Positions 54,755 to 63,311 of a DNA stretch of 64,000 nt are shown one piece after another. The position numbers and the translations under genes were made by a program. Numbering within the stretch: the stretch's first letter is position 1; every line of letters begins with the position of its first letter. The notes under the pieces were generated by a model, which had not been told where the DNA came from, searched no databases, and saw nothing but the letters and a program-made list of their open reading frames with translations. This stretch comes from Brevibacillus gelatini (GTDB lineage Bacteria; Bacillota; Bacilli; Brevibacillales; Brevibacillaceae): positions 62,001-126,000 of the forward strand of contig NZ_RHHS01000012.1 in NCBI RefSeq assembly GCF_003710935.1, written 5' to 3'.

Positions 54755-56296
54755 ATGGACGCTATACTAACAGTTGTCATCGTGCTCGTCGCCCTGCTCA
54801 TCGGCTTGGCTGCTGGCTACTTCATTCGTAAATCGATTGCGGAAGCAAAAATCTCCAGTGCGGAGGAAGCTGCACGCCAGATCGTCGAGGAAGCGAAACG
54901 GGATGCCGAAGCCGTTAAAAAGGAAAAGGTGCTGGAAGCGAAGGATGAGGTGTTCAAGCTTCGTTCCGAAGCAGAAACCGAGTTGCGTGAACGACGCAAC
55001 GAGATCCAGCGTCAGGAACGGCGTATTTTGCAAAAAGAGGAAACGCTGGACCGCAAGATGGAACAGTTGGAGCGCAAGGAAGAAGAGCTGTCTGAGCGCG
55101 ACCGGACCATCGCAGAATTGCAAAGCAAGGTAGAGCACTTATATAAAGAACAAGTTTCCGAGCTGGAACGCATTTCCGGGCTGACGCAGGATGAGGCGAA
55201 AACGATCATTCTGACCGATGTGGAAAATACCGTTCGCCACGAAATGGCTGTGATGATTAAAGAAATCGAGACACAGGCCAAAGAAGAGGCAGACAAGCGC
55301 GCTCGTGAAATTATTACCACCTCCATTCAGCGCTGTGCAGCCGATCACGTGGCAGAGACTACCGTTTCTGTTGTGACGCTGCCAAACGATGAGATGAAGG
55401 GCCGGATTATCGGACGGGAAGGACGCAACATTCGTGCGCTGGAGACGTTGACCGGTATCGATCTGATTATCGACGACACACCGGAAGCCGTCATCCTGTC
55501 TGGCTTTGATCCGATCCGCCGGGAAATCGCCAAAACAGCGCTCGACAAGCTCGTAGCGGACGGCCGCATCCACCCTGCCCGCATTGAGGAAATGGTGGAA
55601 AAAGCACGCCGTGAAGTAGACGAGCGCATTCGTGAATACGGCGAACAGGCAACATTTGAAACCGGAGTACACGGCCTGCATCCGGACCTGATTAAGATTC
55701 TGGGACGACTGCGTTACCGTACCAGCTATGGTCAAAACGTGCTGAAGCACTCGATGGAAGTGGCTCATCTCGCTGGCCTGATGGCAGCTGAACTGAAAGA
55801 AGATGTGAAGCTGGCCAAACGTGCAGGTCTGTTGCACGACATCGGTAAAGCGATTGACCATGAAGTCGAAGGTTCACACGTGGAGATCGGTGTGGAACTG
55901 GCCAAGAAGTACAACGAGCATCCAGTGGTTGTCAACAGTATTGCTTCTCATCACGGTGATACCGAACCAACTTCCGTCATTGCTATGCTCGTGGGAGCCG
56001 CAGATGCTCTGTCTGCTGCACGCCCAGGCGCACGCCGTGAGACATTGGAGACATATATCAGACGTTTGGAGAAACTCGAAGAAATCTCTGAGTCGTTCGA
56101 TGGCGTAGAAAAGTCTTATGCGATTCAAGCGGGACGCGAAATTCGTGTTATGGTTCAGCCGGACAAGATTGATGATGCGGAAGCTACCCGTCTGGCGCGG
56201 GATATTACCAAACGAATTGAAAATGAACTGGACTACCCTGGTCACATTAAAGTGACAGTCATTCGTGAGACACGGGCGGTCGAGTATGCAAAGTAA
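54755..56296 (+). CDS. rny: Ribonuclease Y
   Basis: The membrane-anchored endoribonuclease that starts mRNA decay in Bacillales. 513 residues: N-terminal membrane helix (about 3-22), a long coiled coil (about 28-190), a KH domain ([17 protein letters not shown]), and an HD domain with [12 protein letters not shown]. The ribosome site AAGGAGGTGA (54732-54741) is about 14 bases from ATG 54755, an unusually long gap, and no closer in-frame start exists. Its leader holds a candidate transcription switch. Confidence 0.97.
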   Translation: MDAILTVVIVLVALLIGLAAGYFIRKSIAEAKISSAEEAARQIVEEAKRDAEAVKKEKVLEAKDEVFKLRSEAETELRERRNEIQRQERRILQKEETLDRKMEQLERKEEELSERDRTIAELQSKVEHLYKEQVSELERISGLTQDEAKTIILTDVENTVRHEMAVMIKEIETQAKEEADKRAREIITTSIQRCAADHVAETTVSVVTLPNDEMKGRIIGREGRNIRALETLTGIDLIIDDTPEAVILSGFDPIRREIAKTALDKLVADGRIHPARIEEMVEKARREVDERIREYGEQATFETGVHGLHPDLIKILGRLRYRTSYGQNVLKHSMEVAHLAGLMAAELKEDVKLAKRAGLLHDIGKAIDHEVEGSHVEIGVELAKKYNEHPVVVNSIASHHGDTEPTSVIAMLVGAADALSAARPGARRETLETYIRRLEKLEEISESFDGVEKSYAIQAGREIRVMVQPDKIDDAEATRLARDITKRIENELDYPGHIKVTVIRETRAVEYAK

Positions 56297-56324
56297 AGTG
56301 GCTGACGGCCACTTTACTTTTTTT
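56291..56324 (+). terminator. Terminator overlapping the rny stop
   Basis: AAGTAAAGTGGC (56291-56302) pairs with GCCACTTTACTT (56308-56319), 12 perfect pairs, with the TAA stop in the 5' arm; T run follows. Confidence 0.9.
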
Positions 56325-56330
56325 CTGAGA

Positions 56331-56362
56331 AGGCCCCGTCAATTCAAGGGATTGACGGGCCT
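56331..56362 (+). repeat. Second inverted repeat in the rny-ymdB gap
   Basis: AGGCCCCGTCAAT (56331-56343) pairs with ATTGACGGGCCT (56351-56362) apart from one bulged C. No T run follows, so it is not a classic terminator; it may protect an mRNA end. Confidence 0.6.
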
Positions 56363-56426
56363 GATGCGGCTACATTTCCTAATTCCGCAGTGGTTGTGTA
56401 TACTAGCAGTATGAGGTGAATGTTCA

Positions 56427-57221
56427 ATGAAGCTTTTGTTTATCGGAGACATCATGGGATCGCCCGGCAGAGAAATCGTCAAAACGTACTTGCCGCTTCT
56501 GAAAAGAAAGTACCAGCCTGCGTTCATCGTCGCCAACGGTGAAAATGCGGCGCATGGCCGGGGCATTACCGAAAAGATAACGAAGGAACTGTTCGAGATC
56601 GGTGTTCAGGCGATTACGCTTGGAAACCATACATGGGATCAGCGGGAAATTTTTGATTTTATTGATGAAGAGCCAAGGATGATCCGTCCGGCGAACTTTC
56701 CTGCGGGAGCGCCCGGAAAAGGCATCACGTATATCAAGCAGCCGGAAGGGGAGCTTGCGGTCATCAACCTGATGGGCAGAACCTTTCTCCCGCCGCTCGA
56801 CTGTCCATTCCAGATGGCGGACAAACTGGTGGAGCAGGCCCGCAAGCGCACAAAGCTGATTTTTGTCGACTTCCACGCCGAAGCCACTTCGGAAAAACAG
56901 GCGATGGCCTGGTATCTCGACGGCCGTGTCACGGCAGTAGTCGGTACGCACACGCACGTACAGACAGCAGATGAACGCGTTTTGCCGCAAGGGACAGGCT
57001 TTTTGTGCGACGTAGGGATGTGCGGCCCAAGCAATGGCATCCTTGGAATGGAACGCGAGGCGGTCATCCGGAAATTTTTGACCCAACTGCCTGTTCGTTT
57101 CGAAGTTGCTCCAGATCCTGCGCAGTTGAACGCTGTTCTGATTACGATCGACAAGGCAACAGGACAAGCGAAAAAATTGGAGCGAATCCGAATTGACGTC
57201 GACCACCCGTTTATGGAATAA
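56427..57221 (+). CDS. ymdB: YmdB family metallophosphoesterase
   Basis: A 264-residue cyclic-nucleotide phosphodiesterase family protein; in B. subtilis YmdB influences biofilm and motility gene choice. Metal-binding motifs: FIGDIMGSPGRE, NGENAAHGRGIT, GNHTWDQ, DFHAEATSEK and GTHTHVQTADE. Order rny-ymdB-spoVS is conserved. ATG 56427 follows a GAGGTGAA site. Confidence 0.94.
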   Translation: MKLLFIGDIMGSPGREIVKTYLPLLKRKYQPAFIVANGENAAHGRGITEKITKELFEIGVQAITLGNHTWDQREIFDFIDEEPRMIRPANFPAGAPGKGITYIKQPEGELAVINLMGRTFLPPLDCPFQMADKLVEQARKRTKLIFVDFHAEATSEKQAMAWYLDGRVTAVVGTHTHVQTADERVLPQGTGFLCDVGMCGPSNGILGMEREAVIRKFLTQLPVRFEVAPDPAQLNAVLITIDKATGQAKKLERIRIDVDHPFME

Positions 57222-57265
57222 TGGACATAAGATTAGAATTTTTTGAATCTTTCACGTGAGTTAGC

Positions 57266-57292
57266 AGGAATTTTTAGGGGTTATGCGAATAT
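57266..57292 (+). promoter_or_regulatory. SigH promoter of spoVS
   Basis: AGGAATT (57266-57272), 12 bases, GCGAATAT (57285-57292) fits the SigH pattern RNAGGAWWW-N11/12-RNGAATWW at every fixed base. spoVS is a known SigH gene in B. subtilis. Confidence 0.85.
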
Positions 57293-57339
57293 CATACTAA
57301 TGATGACAGGATTCCTATCAGACGGGAGGTTCAAAAAGG

Positions 57340-57600
57340 ATGGAAGTATTAAAAGTTTCAGCAAAGTCTAACCCCAATTCCGTTGCTGGTGCCCTTGCCG
57401 GCGTTCTGCGGGAACGCGGTGCAGCTGAAATCCAAGCCATTGGCGCTGGGGCGCTTAATCAAGCTGTGAAGGCCGTAGCAATCGCACGAGGGTTCGTAGC
57501 GCCGAGTGGAGTTGACCTCATTTGCATTCCAGCCTTTACCGACATCGTAATTGATGGAGAAGAGCGTACTGCAATCAAATTAATCGTAGAACCCAGATAA
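57340..57600 (+). CDS. spoVS: Stage V sporulation protein S
   Basis: An 86-residue Alba-like small protein needed for normal sporulation and affecting septation in B. subtilis. It is highly conserved: MEVLKVSAKSNPNSVAGALAG, GAGALNQAVKAVAIARGFVAPSG, ICIPAFTDIVIDGEERTAIK. ATG 57340 follows ACGGGAGG. It has its own SigH promoter and terminator. Confidence 0.96.
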   Translation: MEVLKVSAKSNPNSVAGALAGVLRERGAAEIQAIGAGALNQAVKAVAIARGFVAPSGVDLICIPAFTDIVIDGEERTAIKLIVEPR

Positions 57601-57623
57601 TAAAACTGCAAACGAATCGCCTG

Positions 57624-57654
57624 CCTGTTTGTTCGAAGAATGAACAGGTTTTTT
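57624..57654 (+). terminator. Intrinsic terminator after spoVS
   Basis: CCTGTTTGTTC (57624-57634) pairs with GAATGAACAGG (57638-57648) with two G-T pairs, then six T. Confidence 0.88.
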
Positions 57655-57675
57655 CGTGTCCAAAAAGTCGGATAC

Positions 57676-57758
57676 GTGCGTATTAACAGGTTTTCCTATC
57701 GGCGCAAGCGGGTATGTGCATATACAGGTGCTTACTGATTTGGACGAGTGCGTATTAA
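57676..57758 (+). repeat. Two direct copies of GTGCGTATTAA
   Basis: Copies at 57676-57686 and 57748-57758, 72 bases apart. The first lies in ATACGTGCGTAT, an inverted repeat; the second in ACGAGTGCGT. Possible operators for a regulator of the downstream operon. Confidence 0.55.
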
Positions 57759-57826
57759 AGGAGGCGAATGGGGCTATTCTGTTTGTAGAAGGAGCGGAAG
57801 TATTGAAATTTGTGTGAGGAAATTAG

Positions 57827-57854
57827 TTGCGTGTTTTCGGAAACGTGCTACAAT
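57827..57854 (+). promoter_or_regulatory. Upstream SigA promoter (P1) of the oxidoreductase operon
   Basis: TTGCGT (57827-57832), 16 bases, TGC plus TACAAT (57849-57854), an extended -10. Confidence 0.6.
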
Positions 57855-57925
57855 AATACATGAGGATATTAATGAACCTAGTTCAACATTAAAATTCAGG
57901 TCAAAAGTAAGTTGAGTAAAAGCAC

Positions 57926-57954
57926 TTGCAATTTGACAGGGACAGGACTACAAT
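57926..57954 (+). promoter_or_regulatory. Downstream SigA promoter (P2) of the oxidoreductase operon
   Basis: TTGCAA (57926-57931), 17 bases, TACAAT (57949-57954). A TTGACA at 57933 is too near the -10 to be used with it. Confidence 0.6.
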
Positions 57955-58048
57955 TGTTACTGTCTATGCACAGAATTGTCACATCTTATCAATCTTTTTC
58001 AGGTAAGATGGGCAGCTTGCTCACAGTCACTGAAAGGGTGGAATCTGA

Positions 58049-59827
58049 ATGATTAGTCAACTTTCCTGGAAAGTTGGAGGACAGCAAGGGGAGGGCATCG
58101 AGAGTACTGGTGAGATTTTCTCGATGGCGATGAATCGGATGGGTTACCATCTGTACAGCTACCGTCACTTCTCTTCCCGTATTAAGGGTGGACACACGAA
58201 CAACAAAATTCGCGTGAGTACAACGCCAATGCGTGCGATCTCCGACGATCTGGACATTCTCGTAGCATTTGACCAGGAGACAATCGATTTTAACGCGCAT
58301 GAACTTCGCGAAGGTGGCATCATCATTGCAGATGCCAAATTCAATCCAAAGTTACCGGACGGGTTGAAGCCAGTTCGCTTCTTCACTGTACCACTGACTG
58401 AGATCGCTGATGAACTGGGAACTTCCCTGATGAAAAACATGGTGTCGATTGGTGCGTCCAGTGCAATCCTCGGCATTCCAGTGGAAAGTTACCGGGCTAT
58501 CGTTGAAGATATGTTCCTCCGCAAAGGCGAAAAAGTGGTTGAAAAGAACATGGAAGCGATTCGCCGCGGATTTGATTTTGTAAATGAACTGACTGGTGGA
58601 CAGTTGCCTGAGTTCCAAATGGAAAAAGCGGAGCCACAAAAACAACTGTTCATGATCGGTAACGACGCGATCGCTCTGGGTGCTATCGCAGCAGGCTGCC
58701 GCTTCATGCCAGCATATCCGATCACACCGGCTTCCGAAGTAATGGAATACCTGATTAAAAAACTGCCAAAACTGGGCGGAACCGTTATCCAAACAGAAGA
58801 CGAGATCGCTGCGATTACGATGGCAATCGGTGCTAACTACGCAGGTGCCCGTTCCTTGACTGCTTCTGCAGGTCCTGGTCTGTCCCTGATGATGGAAGCA
58901 ATCGGTCTGGCTGGTATCACCGAAACACCAGTTGTGATCGTAAACACTCAACGTGGTGGCCCATCCACAGGTATGCCGACCAAAATCGAGCAATCCGACG
59001 TAAACGCAATGATCTATGGTACACACGGCGACATTCCAAAAGTCGTTATCACGCCAAGCACAGTAGAAGAGTGCTTCTACGATGCAGTTGAAGCGTTTAA
59101 CATTGCGGAAGAGTACCAGCTGCCAGTCATTCTCATGACAGACCTGACTCTTTCCCTGGGTAAACAAACCGTTGCCCCATTTGACTACAACAAAGTGGAA
59201 ATTCGCCGCGGAAAACTGCTCGCTGGACAAGAACTGCCTGAAAAAGAGCAAAACGACCTGTTCAAGCGTTATGAAGTAACCGAAGATGGCGTTTCCCCAC
59301 GCGTTATCCCTGGACAAAAATACGGTCTGCACCACGTAACAGGGGTAGAGCACGATGAAACTGGCCGTCCTTCCGAGAATGCTGCGAACCGTATCCAGCA
59401 AATGGATAAACGTATGCGCAAGCTGGAAGGCGTTCTGAAAACGTTCAAAAACCCTGTAACCGTCGATGCTCCTCATGCTGATGCGGATGTTCTGGTAGTG
59501 GGAATCAACTCCACCATCGGTACCATTCAAGAAGCAAAAGGCCGTCTGGAAAAAGAGGGAATCAAGGTTAACCATGCACAAATCCGTTTGCTGCATCCAT
59601 TCCCGACTGAACAAATCAAAGCACTGATGGATAAAGCGAAAAAAGTGGTTGTTGTTGAGCATAACATCCAGGCACAAGTGGCCAACCTCATCAAACAACA
59701 CGTTGGAAGCGCTGAAAAAATCGAATCTGTGCTGAAATATGACGGTAATCCATTCCTGCCGAAGGAAATCTATGCTGAAGTGAAGGAGCTGGTAAAACAT
59801 GGCGACTATGAAAGAGTTTCGAAATAA
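58049..59827 (+). CDS. 2-oxoacid:ferredoxin oxidoreductase, fused gamma-alpha subunit
   Basis: The larger chain of a pyruvate/2-oxoglutarate-type ferredoxin oxidoreductase. Residues 1-190 are the gamma domain (GGQQGEGIESTGEIFSMAMNRMGYH); the alpha domain follows (PAYPITPASEVMEYLIKKL; QTEDEIAAITMAIGANYAGARS; RGGPSTGMPTKIEQSD), with a C-terminal transketolase-like part (VVGINSTIGTIQEAK). 592 residues. The protein with its partner converts a 2-oxoacid and CoA to acyl-CoA and CO2, passing electrons to ferredoxin; the 2-oxoacid is not decided by sequence here. Codons are biased as in highly expressed genes. Confidence 0.9.
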   Translation: MISQLSWKVGGQQGEGIESTGEIFSMAMNRMGYHLYSYRHFSSRIKGGHTNNKIRVSTTPMRAISDDLDILVAFDQETIDFNAHELREGGIIIADAKFNPKLPDGLKPVRFFTVPLTEIADELGTSLMKNMVSIGASSAILGIPVESYRAIVEDMFLRKGEKVVEKNMEAIRRGFDFVNELTGGQLPEFQMEKAEPQKQLFMIGNDAIALGAIAAGCRFMPAYPITPASEVMEYLIKKLPKLGGTVIQTEDEIAAITMAIGANYAGARSLTASAGPGLSLMMEAIGLAGITETPVVIVNTQRGGPSTGMPTKIEQSDVNAMIYGTHGDIPKVVITPSTVEECFYDAVEAFNIAEEYQLPVILMTDLTLSLGKQTVAPFDYNKVEIRRGKLLAGQELPEKEQNDLFKRYEVTEDGVSPRVIPGQKYGLHHVTGVEHDETGRPSENAANRIQQMDKRMRKLEGVLKTFKNPVTVDAPHADADVLVVGINSTIGTIQEAKGRLEKEGIKVNHAQIRLLHPFPTEQIKALMDKAKKVVVVEHNIQAQVANLIKQHVGSAEKIESVLKYDGNPFLPKEIYAEVKELVKHGDYERVSK

Positions 59828-60665
59828 CGTTAAGCCTAACTGGTGCCCAGGCTGTGGAGACTTCTCCATCCAGGCGGCGATTCAACGCGCCGCAGCGAAC
59901 GTAGGTCTGGAACCTGAAAATCTGGCGGTTATTTCTGGTATCGGATGTTCCGGACGTATTTCCGGCTACATCAACTGCTATGGTTTCCACGGTATTCACG
60001 GACGCTCCCTGCCAATCGCACAAGGTGTGAAAATGGCAAACCGCGAGCTGACTGTTATCGCAGCAGGCGGTGACGGGGATGGATTTGCGATCGGTATGGG
60101 TCACACGGTTCACGCCATCCGTCGCAACATGAACATCACCTACATCGTGATGGACAACCAAATTTACGGTCTGACAAAAGGTCAAACCTCTCCGCGTTCC
60201 GCGACTGGTTTCGTGACCAAGTCTACACCGCAAGGCTCCATTGAGTCCTCCATCACTCCAGTGGAACTGGCGCTGTCTGTTGGTGCGACTTTCGTTGCCC
60301 AATCTTTCTCCAGCGACCTGAAGGGCTTGACTGAGCTGATTGAAAGAGGGATCAAACACGAAGGCTTCTCCCTGATTAACGTATTCAGCCCTTGTGTAAC
60401 CTACAACAAAGTAAACACCTACGACTGGTTCAAAGAGAACATCGTGCCTGTAGAAACAATCGAAGGCTACGATCCGCATGACCGCATCAAGGCGATGTCT
60501 ACATCCATGAAATACAACGGTCTGATTACCGGTCTGATCTATCAAAATACCGAGCAAAAACCTTACGAAGCGCTCGTAAAAGGCTTCAAAGAAGAAGGCT
60601 TGGCGAAACAGGACATTCGTCTGTCCCAAGAAGACTTCGACAAACTGGTTGCAGAATTTGCATAA
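59799..60665 (+). CDS. 2-oxoacid:ferredoxin oxidoreductase beta subunit
   Basis: The thiamine-diphosphate subunit, 288 residues. Cluster cysteines are in NWCPGCGD (16, 19), GIGCSG (about 51) and SPCVTYN (about 197), enough for one [4Fe-4S]. The ThDP motif is GDGDGFAIG with the later MDNQIYGLTKGQ. It overlaps the alpha gene by 29 bases. No ferredoxin-type delta subunit is encoded alongside, so an external ferredoxin is expected. Confidence 0.92.
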   Translation: MATMKEFRNNVKPNWCPGCGDFSIQAAIQRAAANVGLEPENLAVISGIGCSGRISGYINCYGFHGIHGRSLPIAQGVKMANRELTVIAAGGDGDGFAIGMGHTVHAIRRNMNITYIVMDNQIYGLTKGQTSPRSATGFVTKSTPQGSIESSITPVELALSVGATFVAQSFSSDLKGLTELIERGIKHEGFSLINVFSPCVTYNKVNTYDWFKENIVPVETIEGYDPHDRIKAMSTSMKYNGLITGLIYQNTEQKPYEALVKGFKEEGLAKQDIRLSQEDFDKLVAEFA

Positions 60666-60675
60666 GGTTTCATGA

Positions 60676-60708
60676 AAAAAACCTCTCCCGATTGCGGAGA
60701 GGTTTTTT
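60676..60708 (+). terminator. Bidirectional terminator between beta subunit and YkvI-type gene
   Basis: AAAAAACCTCTCC (60676-60688) pairs with GGAGAGGTTTTTT (60696-60708), 13 perfect pairs. T runs exist on both strands, so it can end both converging transcripts. Confidence 0.92.
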
Positions 60709-60713
60709 TATGG

Positions 60714-61751
60714 CTACCAGGCCCGGTCACGCCACTGTCTATAGACGAGCATCACCAGAAACAGCAGAACGAGCTGGCCAAACAGCGGGTACAAAAAGCG
60801 CAGCAACGAGCTGAAGCCGACAAAGCTGACCAGGTAGCAGATGACGAGGATGCAGAGAATGATCGTGGCTCCGCGCAGCCGCGTCACCTGACGGATTTGC
60901 TCCGTCAACCCGAACACATTGGCTACGAGTGTCGAGAAAATTTCCGCGTAGACCAGCAAGGAAAACAATAACGGGATTCCCCGCCCCAACCCTTGCAGCA
61001 GGGCAATCATCGGCATTTCCGTCTCCTGGATACCCGGCATTTTTACCGTCAGCGAGGAATAGGCCAATAGCAAGAGCAGCCCGATTCCCAAGCCCCCCAT
61101 GATTCCCCCCACGATCAACGGCTTTTCACTCGTGCTGTGTCGGCCGATCGGCACAAGAACCGCTTGTGTAAGCACGACATTTAAGGCAACATAGTAGAGA
61201 GGGGAGCTAAGCCAGGCCCAGGGGCGCAAAGCTTCAACAGTGACGCTTGTATCCAGCCATGGTTTCGAGTACAAAAAGACGAGCAGCGTAAACGCGACAA
61301 GCATAGGCACAAAAATGCTGTTCACTTGATGAATGGCAAACAACCCTTTTCGCGTGACGAAAAAAATGAGAACCATGCTAAGCCAAATGCCGATTTGCGG
61401 AGACATGTGAAATGACTCCCCAAAAATAGCCCCGGTGGCCGCCAGCATCACGGATGTCGTTCCGAGCAAAACGGTTAGCAGCAGCGTATTAAAAACGGTG
61501 CCAAAAGGGTGCCCGAACAAATACGTGCTGACCTCTTGATAGGAATCGGCCTGGATACGGTAGGAGATGAGCATCACCCGTATCCCCGCCCACACGAATA
61601 AACTTGTCGCAATCCCAATGCCAATCAAGCCTTGTGTCCCATATTGCACAAAGAACTCGACAATTTCCCTGCCTGAGGCAAAGCCGGCTCCTACGACTGT
61701 TCCGATATACGTAAAAGCGATTTGCCATGAGGCTTTCCATGTTCCTTGCAT
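60714..61751 (-). CDS. YkvI-like multi-pass membrane transporter
   Basis: The only gene clearly on the minus strand. 345 residues with about ten hydrophobic segments, an amino-acid/polyamine/organocation-type core; it opens with AFTYIGTVVGAGFASGREIVEFF, the first broken helix, and matches the YkvI family, substrate unknown. AGGAGGT precedes ATG at the right spacing on the complement. It is divergent from the MBL gene, with only 53 bases between starts. Confidence 0.85.
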   Translation of the reverse strand: MQGTWKASWQIAFTYIGTVVGAGFASGREIVEFFVQYGTQGLIGIGIATSLFVWAGIRVMLISYRIQADSYQEVSTYLFGHPFGTVFNTLLLTVLLGTTSVMLAATGAIFGESFHMSPQIGIWLSMVLIFFVTRKGLFAIHQVNSIFVPMLVAFTLLVFLYSKPWLDTSVTVEALRPWAWLSSPLYYVALNVVLTQAVLVPIGRHSTSEKPLIVGGIMGGLGIGLLLLLAYSSLTVKMPGIQETEMPMIALLQGLGRGIPLLFSLLVYAEIFSTLVANVFGLTEQIRQVTRLRGATIILCILVICYLVSFVGFSSLLRFLYPLFGQLVLLFLVMLVYRQWRDRAW

Positions 61752-61804
61752 CTCAGACCTCCTGTCCCACCTTAATCCATCCTATGAACGGGAGTGAACC
61801 GAAT

Positions 61805-62554
61805 ATGCGCGTAACCGTGCTTGGCTATCAATCTCCATATCCTGGCCCCGGGGGAGCGACACCGGGCTATTTGATCGAGACGAATGAAGCAAAGCTACTC
61901 GTCGATTGCGGCAGCGGAGTGCTATCCCAACTCGGTGTCCATATGCCTATTTACGAGCTGGATGCCCTGCTTCTGTCTCATTATCATCACGATCATGTAG
62001 CAGATGTAGGAGTGCTCCAGTATGGACTGATGGTGCATCAGCTGTTCGGGCAACGACCTGCTGACAAGCCGCTTCCCATCTACGCGCCGGCCTTGCCGGA
62101 GCAGCAGACGAAAACGTTGACCTACCGGGATGCAACCCGCTTTTTCCCGCTCGAGGAGCAAAGCCAGCTCGTCATCGGTGACGTGCACGTCTCGTTCCGG
62201 CGTACGGATCACGGTGACGGGGACCCATGCTACGCCATGCGCTTTGTGGCAAACGGGAAAACGATTGTGTACGGGGCCGACAGTGGGCCAGGAACAAACT
62301 GGCGCGGCTTTGTCGATGGGGCCGACTTGTTTATATGTGAAGGCACTTATTTGGATCATAACCGCCCCAAAACGCCGAACGGGCATTTGTCAGTCCGCCA
62401 GGCCGCAGAGCTGGCGCAAGCGCACGATTGCCGTTCGCTTTTGGTCACACATCTGTTTCACGGTTACGAAGAAAGCGACGTGCTCGGCCAGGCGGAGGCG
62501 TTTGTCGCAGGTCCCGTCCATGCGGCCCGCATCGGCTTGCAAATCGTGCTGTAG
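61805..62554 (+). CDS. MBL-fold metallohydrolase (YhfI-like)
   Basis: A 249-residue metallo-beta-lactamase-fold enzyme. It begins MRVTVLGYQSPYPGPGGATPGYL and has HYHHDH at residues 59-64, DHGDGDPCYAMRF, a metal Asp in YGADSGPG, and LLVTHLFHGYEE. The layout is like RNase Z and YhfI, but it lacks an obvious RNA-binding exosite; substrate unknown. ATG 61805 is 8 bases after GGGAGTGA. Confidence 0.87.
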   Translation: MRVTVLGYQSPYPGPGGATPGYLIETNEAKLLVDCGSGVLSQLGVHMPIYELDALLLSHYHHDHVADVGVLQYGLMVHQLFGQRPADKPLPIYAPALPEQQTKTLTYRDATRFFPLEEQSQLVIGDVHVSFRRTDHGDGDPCYAMRFVANGKTIVYGADSGPGTNWRGFVDGADLFICEGTYLDHNRPKTPNGHLSVRQAAELAQAHDCRSLLVTHLFHGYEESDVLGQAEAFVAGPVHAARIGLQIVL

Positions 62555-62592
62555 CAGCACGGATAGAAAGAGAGAGGAGAAAAGAAAAGGCG

Positions 62593-63153
62593 ATGTTTCC
62601 TAATGTATTGGAGGTAGCGCGAAAACTGATTCGCGAGCGAGTACAACCAGGAGAGACAGTGATTGACGCCACGATGGGCAACGGCAATGACACGTTGTTT
62701 CTCGCCCAGCTCGTTTCGGAGACGGGCCACGTCATTGCGTTTGATATTCAGCCGCAGGCGATTGCCAAGACGAAAGAACGTCTGGAGCGGGAAGGCTTGT
62801 TAGATCGGGTCGAGCTGAAGCTGGCGAGTCACGAGGAAATCGAGAGTCTGGATGTGCAAGCTGCCGCGATCATGTTCAATCTGGGCTATTTGCCTGGAGG
62901 CAACAAAGAGATTACGACCCAGGCCGCAAGCACGATCCGCGCCATCGAGTCCGGCTTGCATGTCCTGCGGCCAGGAGGGATCATGACGGTGATGATTTAC
63001 TGGGGTCATGCCGCAGGCGAGGTGGAAAAGGAAGCAGTGGAGGCATTTTGCCAGGAGCTTAGCCAGATGGAGTTTCTCGTGCTGAAATACCAGTATATCA
63101 ATCAGCAAAATCAGGCGCCGTTTCTGTTGGCGATTGAACGCCGGGCGCAATAA
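62593..63153 (+). CDS. mnmM: tRNA wobble-uridine methyltransferase MnmM (YtqB)
   Basis: A 186-residue SAM-dependent methyltransferase. SAM motif I is VIDATMGNGNDT and the acidic loop is VIAFDIQPQAI; the family-specific FNLGYLPGGNKEITTQ and QYINQQNQAPFLLAIERRAQ match YtqB, reported to methylate aminomethyl-uridine at tRNA position 34. ATG 62593 follows GAGGAGAAAAG. The frame opens earlier inside the MBL gene, which I reject. Confidence 0.9.
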   Translation: MFPNVLEVARKLIRERVQPGETVIDATMGNGNDTLFLAQLVSETGHVIAFDIQPQAIAKTKERLEREGLLDRVELKLASHEEIESLDVQAAAIMFNLGYLPGGNKEITTQAASTIRAIESGLHVLRPGGIMTVMIYWGHAAGEVEKEAVEAFCQELSQMEFLVLKYQYINQQNQAPFLLAIERRAQ

Positions 63154-63311
63154 TACCGCTTTCGCTTTCCCGGGCAAGCGCACCATTCGACAGCGCCAGG
63201 CTGCAAAGATTTTGCCAGCGGCAGGAATAGGCTTGGCGGGCGCAAAATAGGCACGCCCTTGCCGTTTTTGGCACATACCCTATGTTGAGGAATGGAGCAA
63301 GGGGGATCTTT

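Larger units (their letters stand above)
57601..58048 (+). other. 448-base intergenic region before the oxidoreductase operon
   Basis: After the spoVS terminator it holds two copies of an 11-base repeat, two SigA-like promoters and a small hairpin (CATCTTA 57982-57988 with TAAGATG 58004-58010) near the korA-type ribosome site. The only framed peptide with a ribosome site, at 57768, has six codons. No gene is apparent. Confidence 0.7.

Noticed and set aside
57768-57788. Six-codon frame after AAAGGAGG upstream of the oxidoreductase operon
   Set aside because: Too short to call; a leader peptide is possible, but nothing else supports it.
57933-57954. TTGACA 57933 with TACAAT 57949
   Set aside because: The spacer is 10 bases, too short for SigA; TTGCAA at 57926 gives 17.
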